From the NCBI GenBank assembly GCA_029204225.1, contig CM055099.1:56360386-56424385 (forward strand): a stretch of DNA of 64,000 nucleotides. Reading direction: 5' to 3'. Shown piece by piece: positions 51,994-62,693 of this stretch. Under the pieces are notes generated by a model. It ran no database searches and had not been told where the DNA came from. It saw only the letters and a list, made by a program, of their open reading frames with translations. The first letter of the stretch is position 1, and each line of letters opens with the position of its first letter. The position numbers and the translations under genes are program-made. This DNA is from Diphasiastrum complanatum. Taxonomy: Eukaryota > Streptophyta > Lycopodiopsida > Lycopodiales > Lycopodiaceae.

Positions 51994-53440
51994 CTCCTCC
52001 TAAAAATGTATCTAATGTGGATCAAGCATTGATCTTGAGATAGGACCAAGATTAGATCTATGCTTTAAGAAGGCACTTTTGCAAAGTGGCTTTGTGAGAA
52101 GATCAACAATACATGAAGATGTGTCGACGTGTTCTAAGTTGATTTCACCTCCAATGAGCTTTTCCCTTACAAAATGGTGTGCCACTTCTATATGCTTGCT
52201 TCTTGCATGAAAAATAGGATTATTTGCAAGAGCTTGTGCCGATATGTTGTCACATTTGATCAAGGGAAGATCATCTTCTTTGATGCACTTTAGCTCCATG
52301 ATTAACCTCTTAATCCAAAGCACCTCTTTAGTTGTTGTAGTGACTCCTTTGTACTCGGCCTCAAAGAGATATGGTATCTTGCTTCTTTGAAAGCCAAGAC
52401 ACAAGATTGCCTCCAAGAAAGATAGTATATGCATTAATGGACTTTCGATCCATTTTATCGCTTGCAAAGTCGAAATCTGAATAGCCAACAATGGTAAGAT
52501 CTTCATTCTTGTACAATAAACCATAATCTTGAGTAGAAGATACATATTTTAGACCTCTCTTGGCCATCTTCTAATGTTGGATCTTCGGATCTTGCATAAA
52601 TTGACTCAATTTGTGCACACAATAGCTCAAATTGGGTCTAGTGATAGTAAGCCAAATTAAGGAGCCTATAAGACTCCTATAAAGTGTGATGTCCTCAAAG
52701 GATCGTTCATCACCTTTAATAGGGTCTTTTACATGTTGCTCCATGAGAGTATTTATGACTTTACAATTTTGCATATTGAATTCTCTCAACATAGAAAAAA
52801 CATATCTAGATTGACAAATAAAAGCATACTCTTCATGAAAATCAATCTCAAGGCCCAAAATGTAATGGATCTCTCCTAGATCTTGCATTTTCAATTCTTT
52901 TCCTAATGCATCTTTAGTTTCTTGAACTAGCATCAAACAACTTCCACTAAGAATAATGTCATCTACATAGATTCGAAGAATGACAATATTACTACCATCA
53001 AACTTTAAGTACATAGAAGGATCATAGTCACTAAGCACAAATCCTAATGAAAGTAGAAAGTTGTTGAGTCTTGAATACCATGATCTAGGTGCTTGCTTCA
53101 AGCCATAAAGACTTCTAAATAGCAAACACACCTTAGATTTATCCTTGATAAATCCTTGAGGCTGTTTCATGTATATCTCCTCCTCAAGATAGACATTCAA
53201 AAAAGCCTTGGAGACATCAAGTTGAAACAGTTTCCACTTAAAAAATAAGGCAAGAGAGATTATGATTCTTATTGTCACCATCTTTGCTATAGGAGCAAAG
53301 GTTTCTTCATAGTCAAGGCCATATATATGTGCAAAGCCTTTAGCACATAATCTTGCCTTGTACTTGTTGATGGAGCCATCATGATTGTACTTGATCTTGA
53401 ACACCCACTTGCATCCAATGACATGCATGTTAGGTGGTGG
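51994..53440 (-). mobile_element. Cop-E RT and RNase H
   Basis: Polypurine tract at 51,994-52,001, then (minus strand, reading back) the pol tail LTKPLCKSAFLKHRS, RNase H in two frames (YSDFDFASDKMD; the usual SSCEAEYK is frameshifted to FEAEYKGVT; KEVLWIKRL; HFVREKLIGGEI), and RT 52,571-53,440 with CKWVFKIKYNHDGS, ETFAPIAKMVTIR, LDVSKAFLN, SLYGLKQAPRSWYSR and catalytic YVDD. The RT frame is open up to the nested solo LTR at 53,446. Confidence 0.9.
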
Positions 53441-53445
53441 ATCCA
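53441..53445. other. Target-site duplication, ATCCA (left)
   Basis: Matches 54,230-54,234 exactly. Together they frame the solo LTR inside Cop-E. Confidence 0.92.
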
Positions 53446-54229
53446 TGTTGGGGGTATTCCCAACAAAGTGTAAATAAATAAAATCCTCCAATAAAATGTG
53501 TTGCAAGGGCATGGCATCCTGCGTGTGTAAGCCCATGGCCCAATGAGCACGCAATTAGAGTTGTAAATAAAATAAACTTGACTTGGGCCTTGGAATTAAA
53601 ATAAAACTGGAGGCCCAATCACTTTTTAGAGTTGGGTCCAAATTGGGACTCACATGAATCTTGTGATTTCTAATGTACTTTTTGTGGACCCTTGGATCAA
53701 GTTGGGTCCAAGATGAATGGATAGGATCATTGTGAATATTAGCCAATAAGATTGAGGGGCAAGGGCCTTCCCCATTTTATAAAAAGGCACCATTTGTACA
53801 CTATTTTCATGCTTAATGAGAAGGAGGAAACTCTACCATTTTTGGAAGAGAAGCATCCTCATTTGCTATTCACTACTTGCTATTGCTCTTGATTGTGTTT
53901 TCCATTGCTTTCTATTTCCATGTTTATTGTTTGCCATAGTGAATGTTTTTCCATTAGCAAGCATAAGGAGCATTTGAGCTAACCTCCACCCTCACTCTCT
54001 ATCTCTCTCTTTCTCTTCCCTTCTCAATCTCTTCTTCTCCATTCCTTCTCTTCAACCAAAACTATGATGAATGTTAGTGTAGAGGAGTAGTATAGTGGTG
54101 AGTAGAGCTAGGGGAGAAAGTAGGAAATTTACTAAAAGTAGCATCTATGCATAGTTAGGTACCTATCCAGTGATCTAACCTTTGTTGACAGGCGGAAGGG
54201 CTATACTACGAGAGATCTTCGACCCCACA
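53446..54229 (+). repeat. Solo LTR, family S, nested in Cop-E
   Basis: 784 bp starting TGTTGGGGGTATTCC and ending ATCTTCGACCCCACA, with ATCCA on both sides. It holds the conserved block GCATCCTGCGTGTGTAAGCC and CCAATGAGCACGC (about 53,515-53,553), a TATA-like TTTTATAAAAAGGCACC at 53,775, and a CT-rich stretch at 53,990-54,050. Solo LTRs arise by recombination between the two LTRs of a full element. It splits the Cop-E reading frame just before RT. Confidence 0.92.
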
Positions 54230-55180
54230 ATCCACTAGCTCCTATCTGTGGTTGGTGATCAAGGCATCATATTCAATATTCATGGCCTCATACCACTCCT
54301 TGGCATTGAGGGCTTCTTGGACATCTTTGGGCTCCTCATGAGAAATAAAATAAGCATAAGTGGAATCAAGATCCACTTGTTTTTCTTTGTCATCATAAGT
54401 GAGCCTTTTAGGCTCGGATCTCTCCCTCATGGATCTTCTAGGAGTAAAAAACCGAGGACTTCCATCTTCAAATCTCGACTCCTCCATATGTTGATTGTCT
54501 TCAATAACAAAAGGTGATAGATTTTGAGGTTGCTTGATCTTGGCCCCTCCAAGATTGGACTTTTCTTCTTCATGAAAAACTACATCTCTACTAAAATTTA
54601 CTTTAGAAGTAGAGAGCATGTAGATTCAATAGGCTTTCTTGTTGGATGAATATCCAACCATTACTCCTTTGTTTGCACAAGGATCATCCTTCTTTCTCGT
54701 TTCCAAGGGAATATGGACAAAGCAAATGCATCCAAATACTCTAAGGTGTTCAACCTTAGGTTTCTTCAAATAGAGTGCTTCATATGGTGACTTTCCTCCA
54801 AGTGCAACATGAGGGAGTCGATTGCAAAGATAGTTTGAACAATTTATGGCCTCACCCCAAAAGTCTTTTGGCAAGGATGCCTCAATTCTAATGGTTTTGG
54901 CACATTCACACAGTGTTTTATTCTTTCTTTCAGCCACCCCATTTTGAGATGGTGTATATGCACATGAAAACTCCCTTTTAATGCCTTCAAGCTCACAATA
55001 ATCATAAAATTTATTGGAGGTGTACTCACCACCTCCATCACTTCTAAGAATCTTGATTTTGTATGAAAATTGTTTTTCAACTAGAGCTTTGAACTTTAGG
55101 AAATAGTCAAACACCATAGACTTTGAAGCTAGAAGATATACCCAAGTAAATCTAGTGAAATCATCAATGAAAGTTACAAA
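54230..55180 (-). mobile_element. Cop-E integrase
   Basis: Minus strand, two main frames. Core: RSDGGGEYTSNKF (second Asp), NGVAERKNKTLCECAK (catalytic Glu), FWGEAINCSNYLCNRLP, VFGCICFVHIP. Tail 54,242-54,619: SRDVVFHEEE, Arg-rich RRSMRERSEPKRLTYD and EWYEAMNIEYDALI. A TAG at 54,242-54,244 replaces a Trp codon next to the solo-LTR site, so Cop-E has a point mutation besides the insertion. Confidence 0.9.
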
Positions 55181-55985
55181 TCAAGTAGCACCACCCTTGA
55201 TCTTTGAAGATGAGAAGTGCACATCCGAGTGTATGAGCTCCAATGGATGTGTAGTCTTGATAGATGACTTTGAAAAAGGCTTCTTATGAGACTTAGATAT
55301 GGCACAAGCCTCACATGGCTTGAAATTCTTGGAGATAATATTAGACAAGCCAATAGCTTTGGCTTTCTTGACCATGGACACCATAGAATTATAGTTAGGA
55401 TGCCCCAACCTTCTATGTCATAGTTCCTCCAAAGACATATGAGAAGCAAAAGCACTATCACGAGAGTTAGCATACTCTTTGGGATCAAACTTGTAGATTC
55501 CACCATATCTAGACCCAAATGCAAGGATCTCATCATGCTTCTTGATTGTACATGTATCAACATTGAAATTCACATCTAGTCCACTATCAAACAATTGCCC
55601 AACACTAATCAGATTTTTTGTTAACTTAGGAACAAAAAGTACTTTAGACAGAGAAAGAACTTTTGATGATGAAAGCTTTAAGGGGATGGTCCCTGTGCCT
55701 TCAATAGCACACTCATGATCATTTGCTGTGTAGATGGACTTCTTGGCTCCTTCATAAGGTGTCATGGATGAAAAAGAATGCTTGGAGCTACACATATGTG
55801 AAGAAGCTCCACTATCGATACACCACGAACCATCCTTCTTGAAAGGTGATGAAGAAAAACTCGAGACCATAAGAGATCTCTCTCCATCACTTGCATGAGC
55901 ATCTTCCTTTTCTTCATTATGAATGTTGGCTTGCTTGAATTGACTCTTCTTCTTGAAGCAATTGGTGGCATAATGCCCCTTCATG
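55181..55985 (-). mobile_element. Cop-E zinc knuckle, protease and GAG-pre-integrase
   Basis: Minus frame 55,418-55,984: end of a zinc knuckle (GHYATNC), Lys-rich linker, protease site CIDSGASSHM (usual Trp-Trp-Ile is Trp-Cys-Ile), VPKLTKNLISVGQL. A stop at about 55,418 falls in the LWHRRLGHPN motif, which continues in the frame 55,181-55,408 with CEACAISKSHKKPF and HSDVHF. Gag upstream is cut off at 55,985, where the LTR of element B begins. Confidence 0.9.
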
Positions 55986-56415
55986 TCTCACAATGATTAT
56001 GGCCAAATGTGGCTATGATTCATCATGCAAAACTGACACTTGGACAAAACCTTCTATTTTGAGCACTTTTGGTCTATTTTCCTTCTATATGGAGATCTAC
56101 TTGGAAATCTTCTAGAACTAAAAATTTGCCTACTTCAGCTTATTCCACATGTGTGAGATGTCCTCTACACATGGGATATGACACCTAATCAGATAATGTG
56201 GCTCATGCAATCAATAGATTGATGCCATGTGTCATACGTCTAGAAAACTAGTTTTTGGACTTTTTAGTCACTAGAACTTGAATTAAATCATATGTACATC
56301 CTATATGATTATGGTACATGACAAGTACACTAGTTTCACATGTGGGAACAGGCTCCACACATGTGTGTTTATCTATATACAAGATTTAAGGCCTCTACCA
56401 AGCTTATTTTTCACA
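55986..56415 (-). repeat. Truncated 3' LTR of element B copy 2
   Basis: Matches 32,099-32,616 with an internal deletion of about 95 bp that removes the TATA-like run. Ends AGCTTATTTTTCACA. The left side joins Cop-E at 55,985. Confidence 0.85.
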
Positions 56416-56424
56416 CTCCTCCTC
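56416..56424 (-). other. Polypurine tract of element B
   Basis: Minus strand GAGGAGGAG just before TGTGAAAAATAAGC. The same tract as Cop-A, in the correct place. Confidence 0.88.
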
Positions 56425-57326
56425 AAAAATCTAGCTTGGTAAATTTAGCTTGATGGAAAACATGATGATCTTGAACTTGACTCCATGGGCTGAATTGGTC
56501 TTTGCTGGTTCAAAAGGTGTAAAGATCAGCCAATGAGCTTGATGTTGATCTGAAATCACCATATCCATGATAGTGCTTCTTTGATGTTGACATCTTTGAT
56601 GAACTTGAGAGCTTTCCACCATCCTAGCATCTTCGAAATTGATTCATGTAGATGCTTGAATTTGAGGCTTGCTCCTTCTTCATGTGCATGCTCCTCCATG
56701 AAAAAATAAAGATTTCTTCTTGACTTATTAGGATCACAAAGATCTAACATTATGTTACCATGATCTAGAGAATTACACTCATCCAAATTGGCAAGACTAT
56801 GCATGCTATAATAACAAAGTGTTTGCATCATATCTTCATGCTTGTTTACCATGCTAATCTCAGATCCAATGAGGCTAAATACTTCATTATGGAGATAAGT
56901 GTCTTTAGAAGATGATTCACTTACTCTCATAAAGAGTTTACAATTTGTCTCAATACAGATTTTCAAACTATGAGTGAACAAATCACTTTTGCTCTTACAT
57001 GACTCAAGAGCATACATTTTATGAAATAACCATTTGCTTTCTAATTGATTTAAAATCAATTTCAACTTCTTAAGAACATCATCTATGTTCTCAAGAGAGA
57101 TTTCATACTCAACTAGTATGCCTTTACTCCAATTTTGAGATGCAATGATCTCACTAAAGCAAATTGATTTATCAAATGACATAAGAGAATTAAGTATGAG
57201 ATGTATACCACATGAGATATGCTCCTCTTTTCCTTGAAATGTGAGCCACATGGAATCAAACATATTTCTTGAGTTTCTTTTTGGAATCACAACTTGAGAA
57301 GGTCTCTCCTGCTCAATCCTTGGCAC
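56425..57326 (-). pseudogene. Element B copy 2: second Copia-derived domain and C-terminus
   Basis: 256 codons at 56,556-57,326 on the minus strand. Residues about 50-75 (FDKSICFSEIIASQ, NWSKGILVEYE) align with the first domain (SQRWIKAILVECDAL) in the adjoining frame, and so do the following CKLFMRVSESSSKDTYLHNE and CKLLKRISEASKVDTYIHKQ. So a unit of about 105 residues is duplicated in tandem. After it come a Cys/Asp/Asn-rich part and a Trp/Lys-rich tail. There is no RT, RNase H or integrase before the purine tract 130 bp further on. Function unknown; it may be a remnant or a captured gene. Confidence 0.6.
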
Positions 57327-58102
57327 ACTTGAACCTTGAGATGATTCTTTAAGATCCTCTTCATGGTGCTCCTTCTTGATGGAAATCCGAGACCTCCATG
57401 TCTCATACTTATGCTAGAAACATAAGTCCAAAAAACACCACAACTTGGCATGATTTTTCTAATATTGAAATCAAAAGGCATTTCCATCTCAATAAGGCTA
57501 ACTACTTGCTTGTGGATATAAGTGTCCACTTTGGATGCTTCACTTATTCTCTTAAGAAGTTTACAACTTGACTTTAAGATTGAAAACTTACAATTTTCAT
57601 CTTTACGAATGAACACATCATTCATGATCTTATTGAAACCAAAAGATCCTACATTATGAAGATATTTCCATTTCCTTGACTTCATAACTAATGTAAGCTT
57701 ACAAGGAAAACATATTTTGCTATCTTTTAAGGCATCACACTCAACTAGTATTGCCTTAATCCACCTTTGAGATACAAAAATCTCTTCAAAGCAAAATGGT
57801 TCTTCATGAGTTGACATGAGAGCATAAATGAAACTATGTTCATTTTGTGATTGCTCCTTATTCTTGACTGATTGCTCTTGGATAATAACAATAAGTTTGA
57901 ACTTGTCCAAAGTTACAAGCAAAATACTTTCCAAGGACATCAAATAAATCCAAGTTACTCTCATGAAAGTGACATCTATCTTTGCATCTTGAACCAAACA
58001 ATGCACTTCCAAATGAAAAATTTCAAAAGATTCAACATGTGTTGTGATGGACTCTTGAAGACAAATCTTGCAAGTCCTTGTGAGACTCCAAGCCTCATTC
58101 AC
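57287..58102 (-). pseudogene. Element B copy 2: Cys-pair region and first Copia-derived domain
   Basis: 271 codons. It begins with AWSLTRTCKICLQES; with the preceding CFLCGKV this gives CX2C-X12-CX2C, a zinc-ribbon-like spacing (a base deletion at about 58,110 separates the two halves). Then SFIYALMSTHEEPFCFEEIF and SQRWIKAILVECDAL (Copia pol-like), followed by a novel stretch ending KVDTYIHKQVVSLIE. The last 65 codons, Ser/Arg-rich, continue in the next frame as the second domain. It is about 95 percent identical by eye to 29,414-29,911 where they overlap. Confidence 0.6.
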
Positions 58103-58398
58103 CTTTCACAAAGGAAACACCTTTCCTTGGACTTGTCCTTCTTGTATTTGCATTTTGAACTTGAAGCTCCATCCTTCACCTCGGCCCCCTTGCTTTGGTT
58201 CTCCTTGGATGGATTGGTCTTCTTTTTGTAGCATATTGAGAAAATATATCCTCCCTTGTCACAAAGGTTGCACTTAGGATGCTTTCTTTTCTTCAATATG
58301 ATGCCACCTATTGATACTATGTGAATAAAAACCTGTGATATGATTCTACAAATGTAATTTGTGACTCTCAAGTGACTAGATTTGAACATCTTCAACAA
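58099..58398 (-). pseudogene. Element B copy 2: gag-derived zinc-knuckle region
   Basis: 99 codons: CNLCDKGGYIFSICYKKK, where the zinc-knuckle His is Tyr, then a Ser/Lys-rich run KSKERCFLC closed by a one-base deletion relative to copy 1. The gag body that should precede it is absent in both copies. Confidence 0.65.
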
Positions 58399-58680
58399 TC
58401 TAGAAGGATCTACAAAAGATCTAACTCACAAACCTAAGAATCAATTTTCACACTAATGACTAGTCACTTGGAAACTTTGCTTTGATCACTAAGACAAAAG
58501 CACACAATCTTTGAATCAAATCACAAAAGAAATCAGATTCAATCTCCTATTGGACTCATCAAATACCAATGACTCTTTCTTTTGAAAATTGAAATGGATA
58601 TGAAAAGATTTGACACCTAGATTTTCCTTTTCACTAGACTAGTTCTCTTAACACTTGAGATTCTTGAACAAAAGATGGGT
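58399..58680 (-). other. Element B leader, truncated
   Basis: Matches 30,299-30,590. At about 58,680 (AAAGATGGGT) it is replaced by an LTR of Cop-E type in the other orientation, so copy 2 has lost its primer site and 5' LTR. Confidence 0.75.
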
Positions 58681-59148
58681 AGGAATTGCCATTTGTACTT
58701 TGCATGCCACATTTAATGCATGAAAATACTAGGTGGCACAATTAGACATATTGAGGTGGCTTGAATAAGTCTAGATAGCTTGAGAGGTAATTTCCTAACT
58801 CCAATTCAACTCAAAGTAGGAGAAGAGTCCATGGATCTATATATATGTGATGTACTCTCATTGAGAAGATGATGATTTTTATGTGTAATGCAAATTTGGA
58901 GACTAAGCTCTTTGTGCCCTCTCTCTCTACTCGAGTTTGTACTTTCATATTCTCTCTCTAGCCGAGTTGAGGCATTTATTGTACTTAGTTTCATGTTTTG
59001 TTGACAGATCTTGCTTGTAACACAATAATATTTCTTGTATGATCAGCTTTCCTTTTGTCAATCAATGCTAGTTTGATCTTTATGGTATTATTGGGATTAG
59101 GAGATCAAAAGTAAATGTGTAGGGCATCCCACACGTGTGAAGTCAACA
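58681..59148 (+). repeat. Cop-E-type LTR in plus orientation, 5' truncated
   Basis: Reverse complement of 51,395-51,860 by eye: GGAATTGCCATTTGTA, TATATATATGTGATGTAC, GGGCAAT-free CTCTCTCTACTCGAGTTT, AATATTTCTTGTATGATCAG, and ATCCCACACGTGTGAAGTCA at the end. CACACGTGTG at 59,130-59,139. Confidence 0.75.
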
Positions 59149-59891
59149 GAGATTGACTGGATCGCGGATTCTTCTCGAGCAAAAATTATTCGTGATCAGA
59201 ACAGTTTCGCAAAATGTTCATGAATCATTCGAGAGACTCCTATCAGTTCGTTACCAAAATTTTACTAGAATTTTAAATTTGCACATTTTTCATCACCTAA
59301 GTCATCACACATGATGCAACAGCTGAAGAACATCATCCATACATCAAATGACACATCATACCTAAGAAACAATAGCATCTCCCTGAGTGCCACCCCAATG
59401 AACTCGTCATCTACATATTATGCTCACCTGATGTCTTCGATCTTGGTCACTATCCTGCTAGACAAGCCGAACTCCAAAGCATCACCTGCTCCACCTGGCT
59501 CCTAGCATCTGCTCGCTGTCCCTGGCTATGTGCCACCCAATACCATGTCAACACAAGCTTGTCCTTGAGTTGTCATTCATGAGATCTTGAGACTACTGTC
59601 TCCTTGATCATACTGAGGTATATGGCTCCCAGTGACTTACTCTAGGCTTATCCCTTATCTCACCACCTGAGAATCTGCACCCATGGAAATTCCAACACCT
59701 GTGCCAAGCCTAGACTCCTCCAAATACAACCAACTGCATGAAAGCTATAGATAGCTTATCCACGCCCATGATGGTAGATGCCTCCTCATTGATGCCAATG
59801 CCAAAACTAGCCCTCTGTTGTAATGCCATCTTGTACTCCCAAACGAGCACACCATGAAGTTCTCGCCATCTGTGTCCCCTCAAGTAGATCA
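59149..59891. other. Unassigned, GC-richer stretch
   Basis: About 59,320-59,890 is richer in GC and has protein-like codon texture on both strands (e.g. minus frame 59,710-59,892, 60 residues, with GIGINEEASTIMGVDKLS), interrupted by stops. I recognise nothing. It may be a decayed gene or retroelement part. Confidence 0.3.
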
Positions 59892-60478
59892 TGTGAGAGA
59901 TTTCAACTAGTTTAGTCTAGTTTAGTCATATTTTGGTAAATTGCCAATAAGAAGCCAAAACTCATTTTAGACTTAGAGATAAACTTTTTGAAGTTATATT
60001 AGTTTAAAATAAATTCAATAAACACTTTTTGAAAGTGTGGGAAAGTTGGTAGTCGAGTTTGAGAGAGATTCAAATTTGAACTTTGGGTACATTGAATCTA
60101 GACCCAAAAATAGTAGGGTTTACATTTTGGAGGGAAAGCCAAGTGGCCAAATAGGGTTTGGAAACTCTATAAAAGGATTTAACTCATGGAGAGACACATC
60201 TTCTCTCTTCTCTCTCTCATTTCATCATTATACATGGTTCTCTTTGGGTTCTACTACTCATTGGTGCACTATCTTGATGTTATCTTGCAATTCTATGTGT
60301 AGAATGATCATTTATTGCTATTTTCGGTTCCACACATGTGAAATACAGTAGGGTACTATAATTGTACGGACAACAAACATATTTTATGTTTTGGTTCATG
60401 TTTGATCAGTATCTCTTAGAGTTTGCATCTCATTTTGTATGTAGATGCTGAGGTGTTGTGATTGCACAAGATTGATCA
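59892..60478 (+). repeat. Possible LTR (boundaries uncertain)
   Basis: Starts TGTGAGAGATTTC, with a TATA-like CTCTATAAAAGG at 60,166 and a CT-rich R-like region at 60,200-60,225, then CCACACATGTGAAATACAG and GTACGGACAAC, the palindrome-plus-TACGG pattern seen in the other LTRs. The 3' end is a guess. Confidence 0.45.
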
Positions 60479-61119
60479 ATGAACAGATTATTTGAAAAAT
60501 CTAAGGCAATAGCACAATGGCATACATCAGATTGAAAAAACTAACTTCTTACTATGAGAAATGGATATCAAAAATTATTTTAAGTGCTCACTATGAAAAA
60601 ATAGCCTGCTATCAAGTAGAGAGAGAAAATCAAGACATAAAACTCGGTAGAGAGAGAATGAGCCCAAAACACCAAAATCTCAATATTCACAATATGACAA
60701 AACATGCCAAAGTTTTCCTACATCAAAGAGGCTCGAATTCCTACAGTGGAGTTGCATGGAAAGTCCACTTTACTTAGTTAACTCAACTACCAAGGATCCA
60801 CATGTAAAATTGCATGCATGGATATTGCATGTACTGTATGTCAACTCTCCAAATTGCCTAGACATGTGTAGATCATGAAAACTACTTTGCATCTTGCATG
60901 CACTGATTGCATGTTGCTTGATGCACTTTGAATGACTTTGCATGTAATCTAAACTTTTGCATGACATCAAGATTGAACCTACCTAACTCAAACTTGACCT
61001 ATTCTAGAAGGTTATGTGCTCAATTCACATATCTTTATGTACAATAAAATATACAATGGAAATAAGATAGGCATGGCCCCAAAACTCGAGATAGGAACAT
61101 ATGATCTTACTAATCTTCA
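60479..61119 (-). repeat. 3' LTR of Cop-D (left end approximate)
   Basis: Minus strand starts TGAAGATTAGTAAG next to a purine-rich TAAGGAGGAGTT (61,120-61,131). GA-rich words at 60,615-60,660 resemble the Cop-E LTR at 51,575-51,625. Confidence 0.6.
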
Positions 61120-61930
61120 AACTCCTCCTTACAATATATGTTCCTATCCAACTTAGACTTTGAAATTAGTCCAAGGTTAGACCTCATCTTGATAATAACA
61201 TTCTTGAGCATTGGCTTGGTGAGAAGATCTGCAACACAATTTGAAAATCCAACATGCTCCAATAAGATCTCTCCAAATAACTTTTTCTCTTACAAAATGA
61301 TGAGCTACCTCGATGTGTTCCTTGCATGGAACACATGATTGTTTGCAAGAGCCTGAGCCAGGATGTTATCATTCTTGATAATTGGAAGGTCTTCATCTCC
61401 GTAACACTTTAGCTCCAAGAGTAGCCTTTTGATCCATAAAACCTCCTTTGTTGTGGTTGTAAGAGATTTGTATTCAGCTTCGCAGGATGATAAGGATAGA
61501 GTTGTTTGTTTCTTTGATAGCCAAGAAACTAGATTCCCTCCAAGAAAAATTGTGTAAGCACTTGTGGATTTTCTATCCAACCTGTCTCCTGCAAAATCTG
61601 AATCTAAAAAAACAACCAAAATTAGATCTTCTCCTTTATAGATCAATCCATAGTCTAAGGTAGAAGATACATATCTCAAGATTCTTTTAGCCAACTTCCA
61701 ATGATATATCTTTGGATCTTGCATGTGTTGGCTTAGTTTATGCACACTAAATCTTAGATCAGGCCTTGTCACAGTTAACCATATAAGTGAGCCAATAAGA
61801 CTCCTATAAAGAGTGATGTCCTCGAAGGATCTTTCATTATCTTTTGGTGTATCTATGTCCTTACAGTTTTTCATTTGGATTTTTTTAAGCATGAAAAGTG
61901 CATATCTACTTTGACTAATGAAAGCATGAC
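61120..61930 (-). mobile_element. Cop-D RNase H and RT end
   Basis: Minus frame 61,305-61,892: the RT end (NERSFEDITLYRSLIGSLIW, TRPDL) and RNase H (FLDSDFAGDRLDRKSTSAY, SSCEAEYKSL, KEVLWIKRLLLEL, NDNILAQALANN, HVFHAR). The catalytic region of RT including YVDD is missing: at about 61,931 the frame jumps from the RT end to the integrase tail, a deletion of roughly 1 kb or more. Confidence 0.88.
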
Positions 61931-62693
61931 AACACTAGGATCATCCTTCTTCCTAGTCTCTAAAGGTACATGCACATAGCATAACGACCAAAGATCCTAA
62001 GATGATCTACCTTAGGCTTTTTCTTATACAACATCTCAAAAGGTGTTCTTCCTTCTATTGCAAGATTAGGAAGTCTATTACAAAGGTAATTTGCACATGC
62101 AACTGTTTCTCCCCAAAATTCTTTAGGTAGAGATGCTTCTAGCCTAATGGCTTTTGCACATTCACACAAAGTTCTATTTTTTCTCTCAGCATCTCCATTT
62201 TTCTGAGGAGTATAAGAACAAGAAAATTCTCTTTGTATTCTCTCTTTCTCACAAAAGTCTTTAAACTTGTTAGAGGTATATTCACCTCCACTATCACTTC
62301 TCAAAGCTTTCAATTCGAAAGTGAACTACATTTCTACATAAGCTTTGAAAGTAAGAAAAACATCATAAACCATGGCTTTAGAAGATAGCATATAGATCCA
62401 AGAATATCTTGTATAATCATCTACAAAAGAAACAAAGCAAATTGCTCCTCCTTTGCTTTTGGTTGAAGAGAAATGACCATCAGAGTGCACGAGTTCAAAT
62501 GGATGCTGTGCTTTGATACTTGATCTTAAGGTCTTCTCTGTGATTTTGCCAAAACACAAGCTTCACAAGGTTGAAGCTCCTTTGATAGTGTCTTTGGTAG
62601 TCCAATAGCTTTTCCTTCTTTGACCATAGATTGCATGGCTTTGAAATTGGGATGTCCCAATCTCTTATGCCACAGATCCTCCTGATGAATCTT
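61931..62693 (-). mobile_element. Cop-D GAG-pre-integrase and integrase
   Basis: Minus strand: LWHKRLGHPNFKAMQS, CEACVLAKSQ, HSDGHF (first Asp), FVDDYTRYSW, RSDSGGEYTSNKF (second Asp), KNGDAERKNRTLCEC (Glu; the usual NGVAE is NGDAE), VACANYLCNRLP. A stop near 62,326 breaks the frame. Cut at 62,694 by the Cop-H LTR in the other orientation. Confidence 0.9.
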
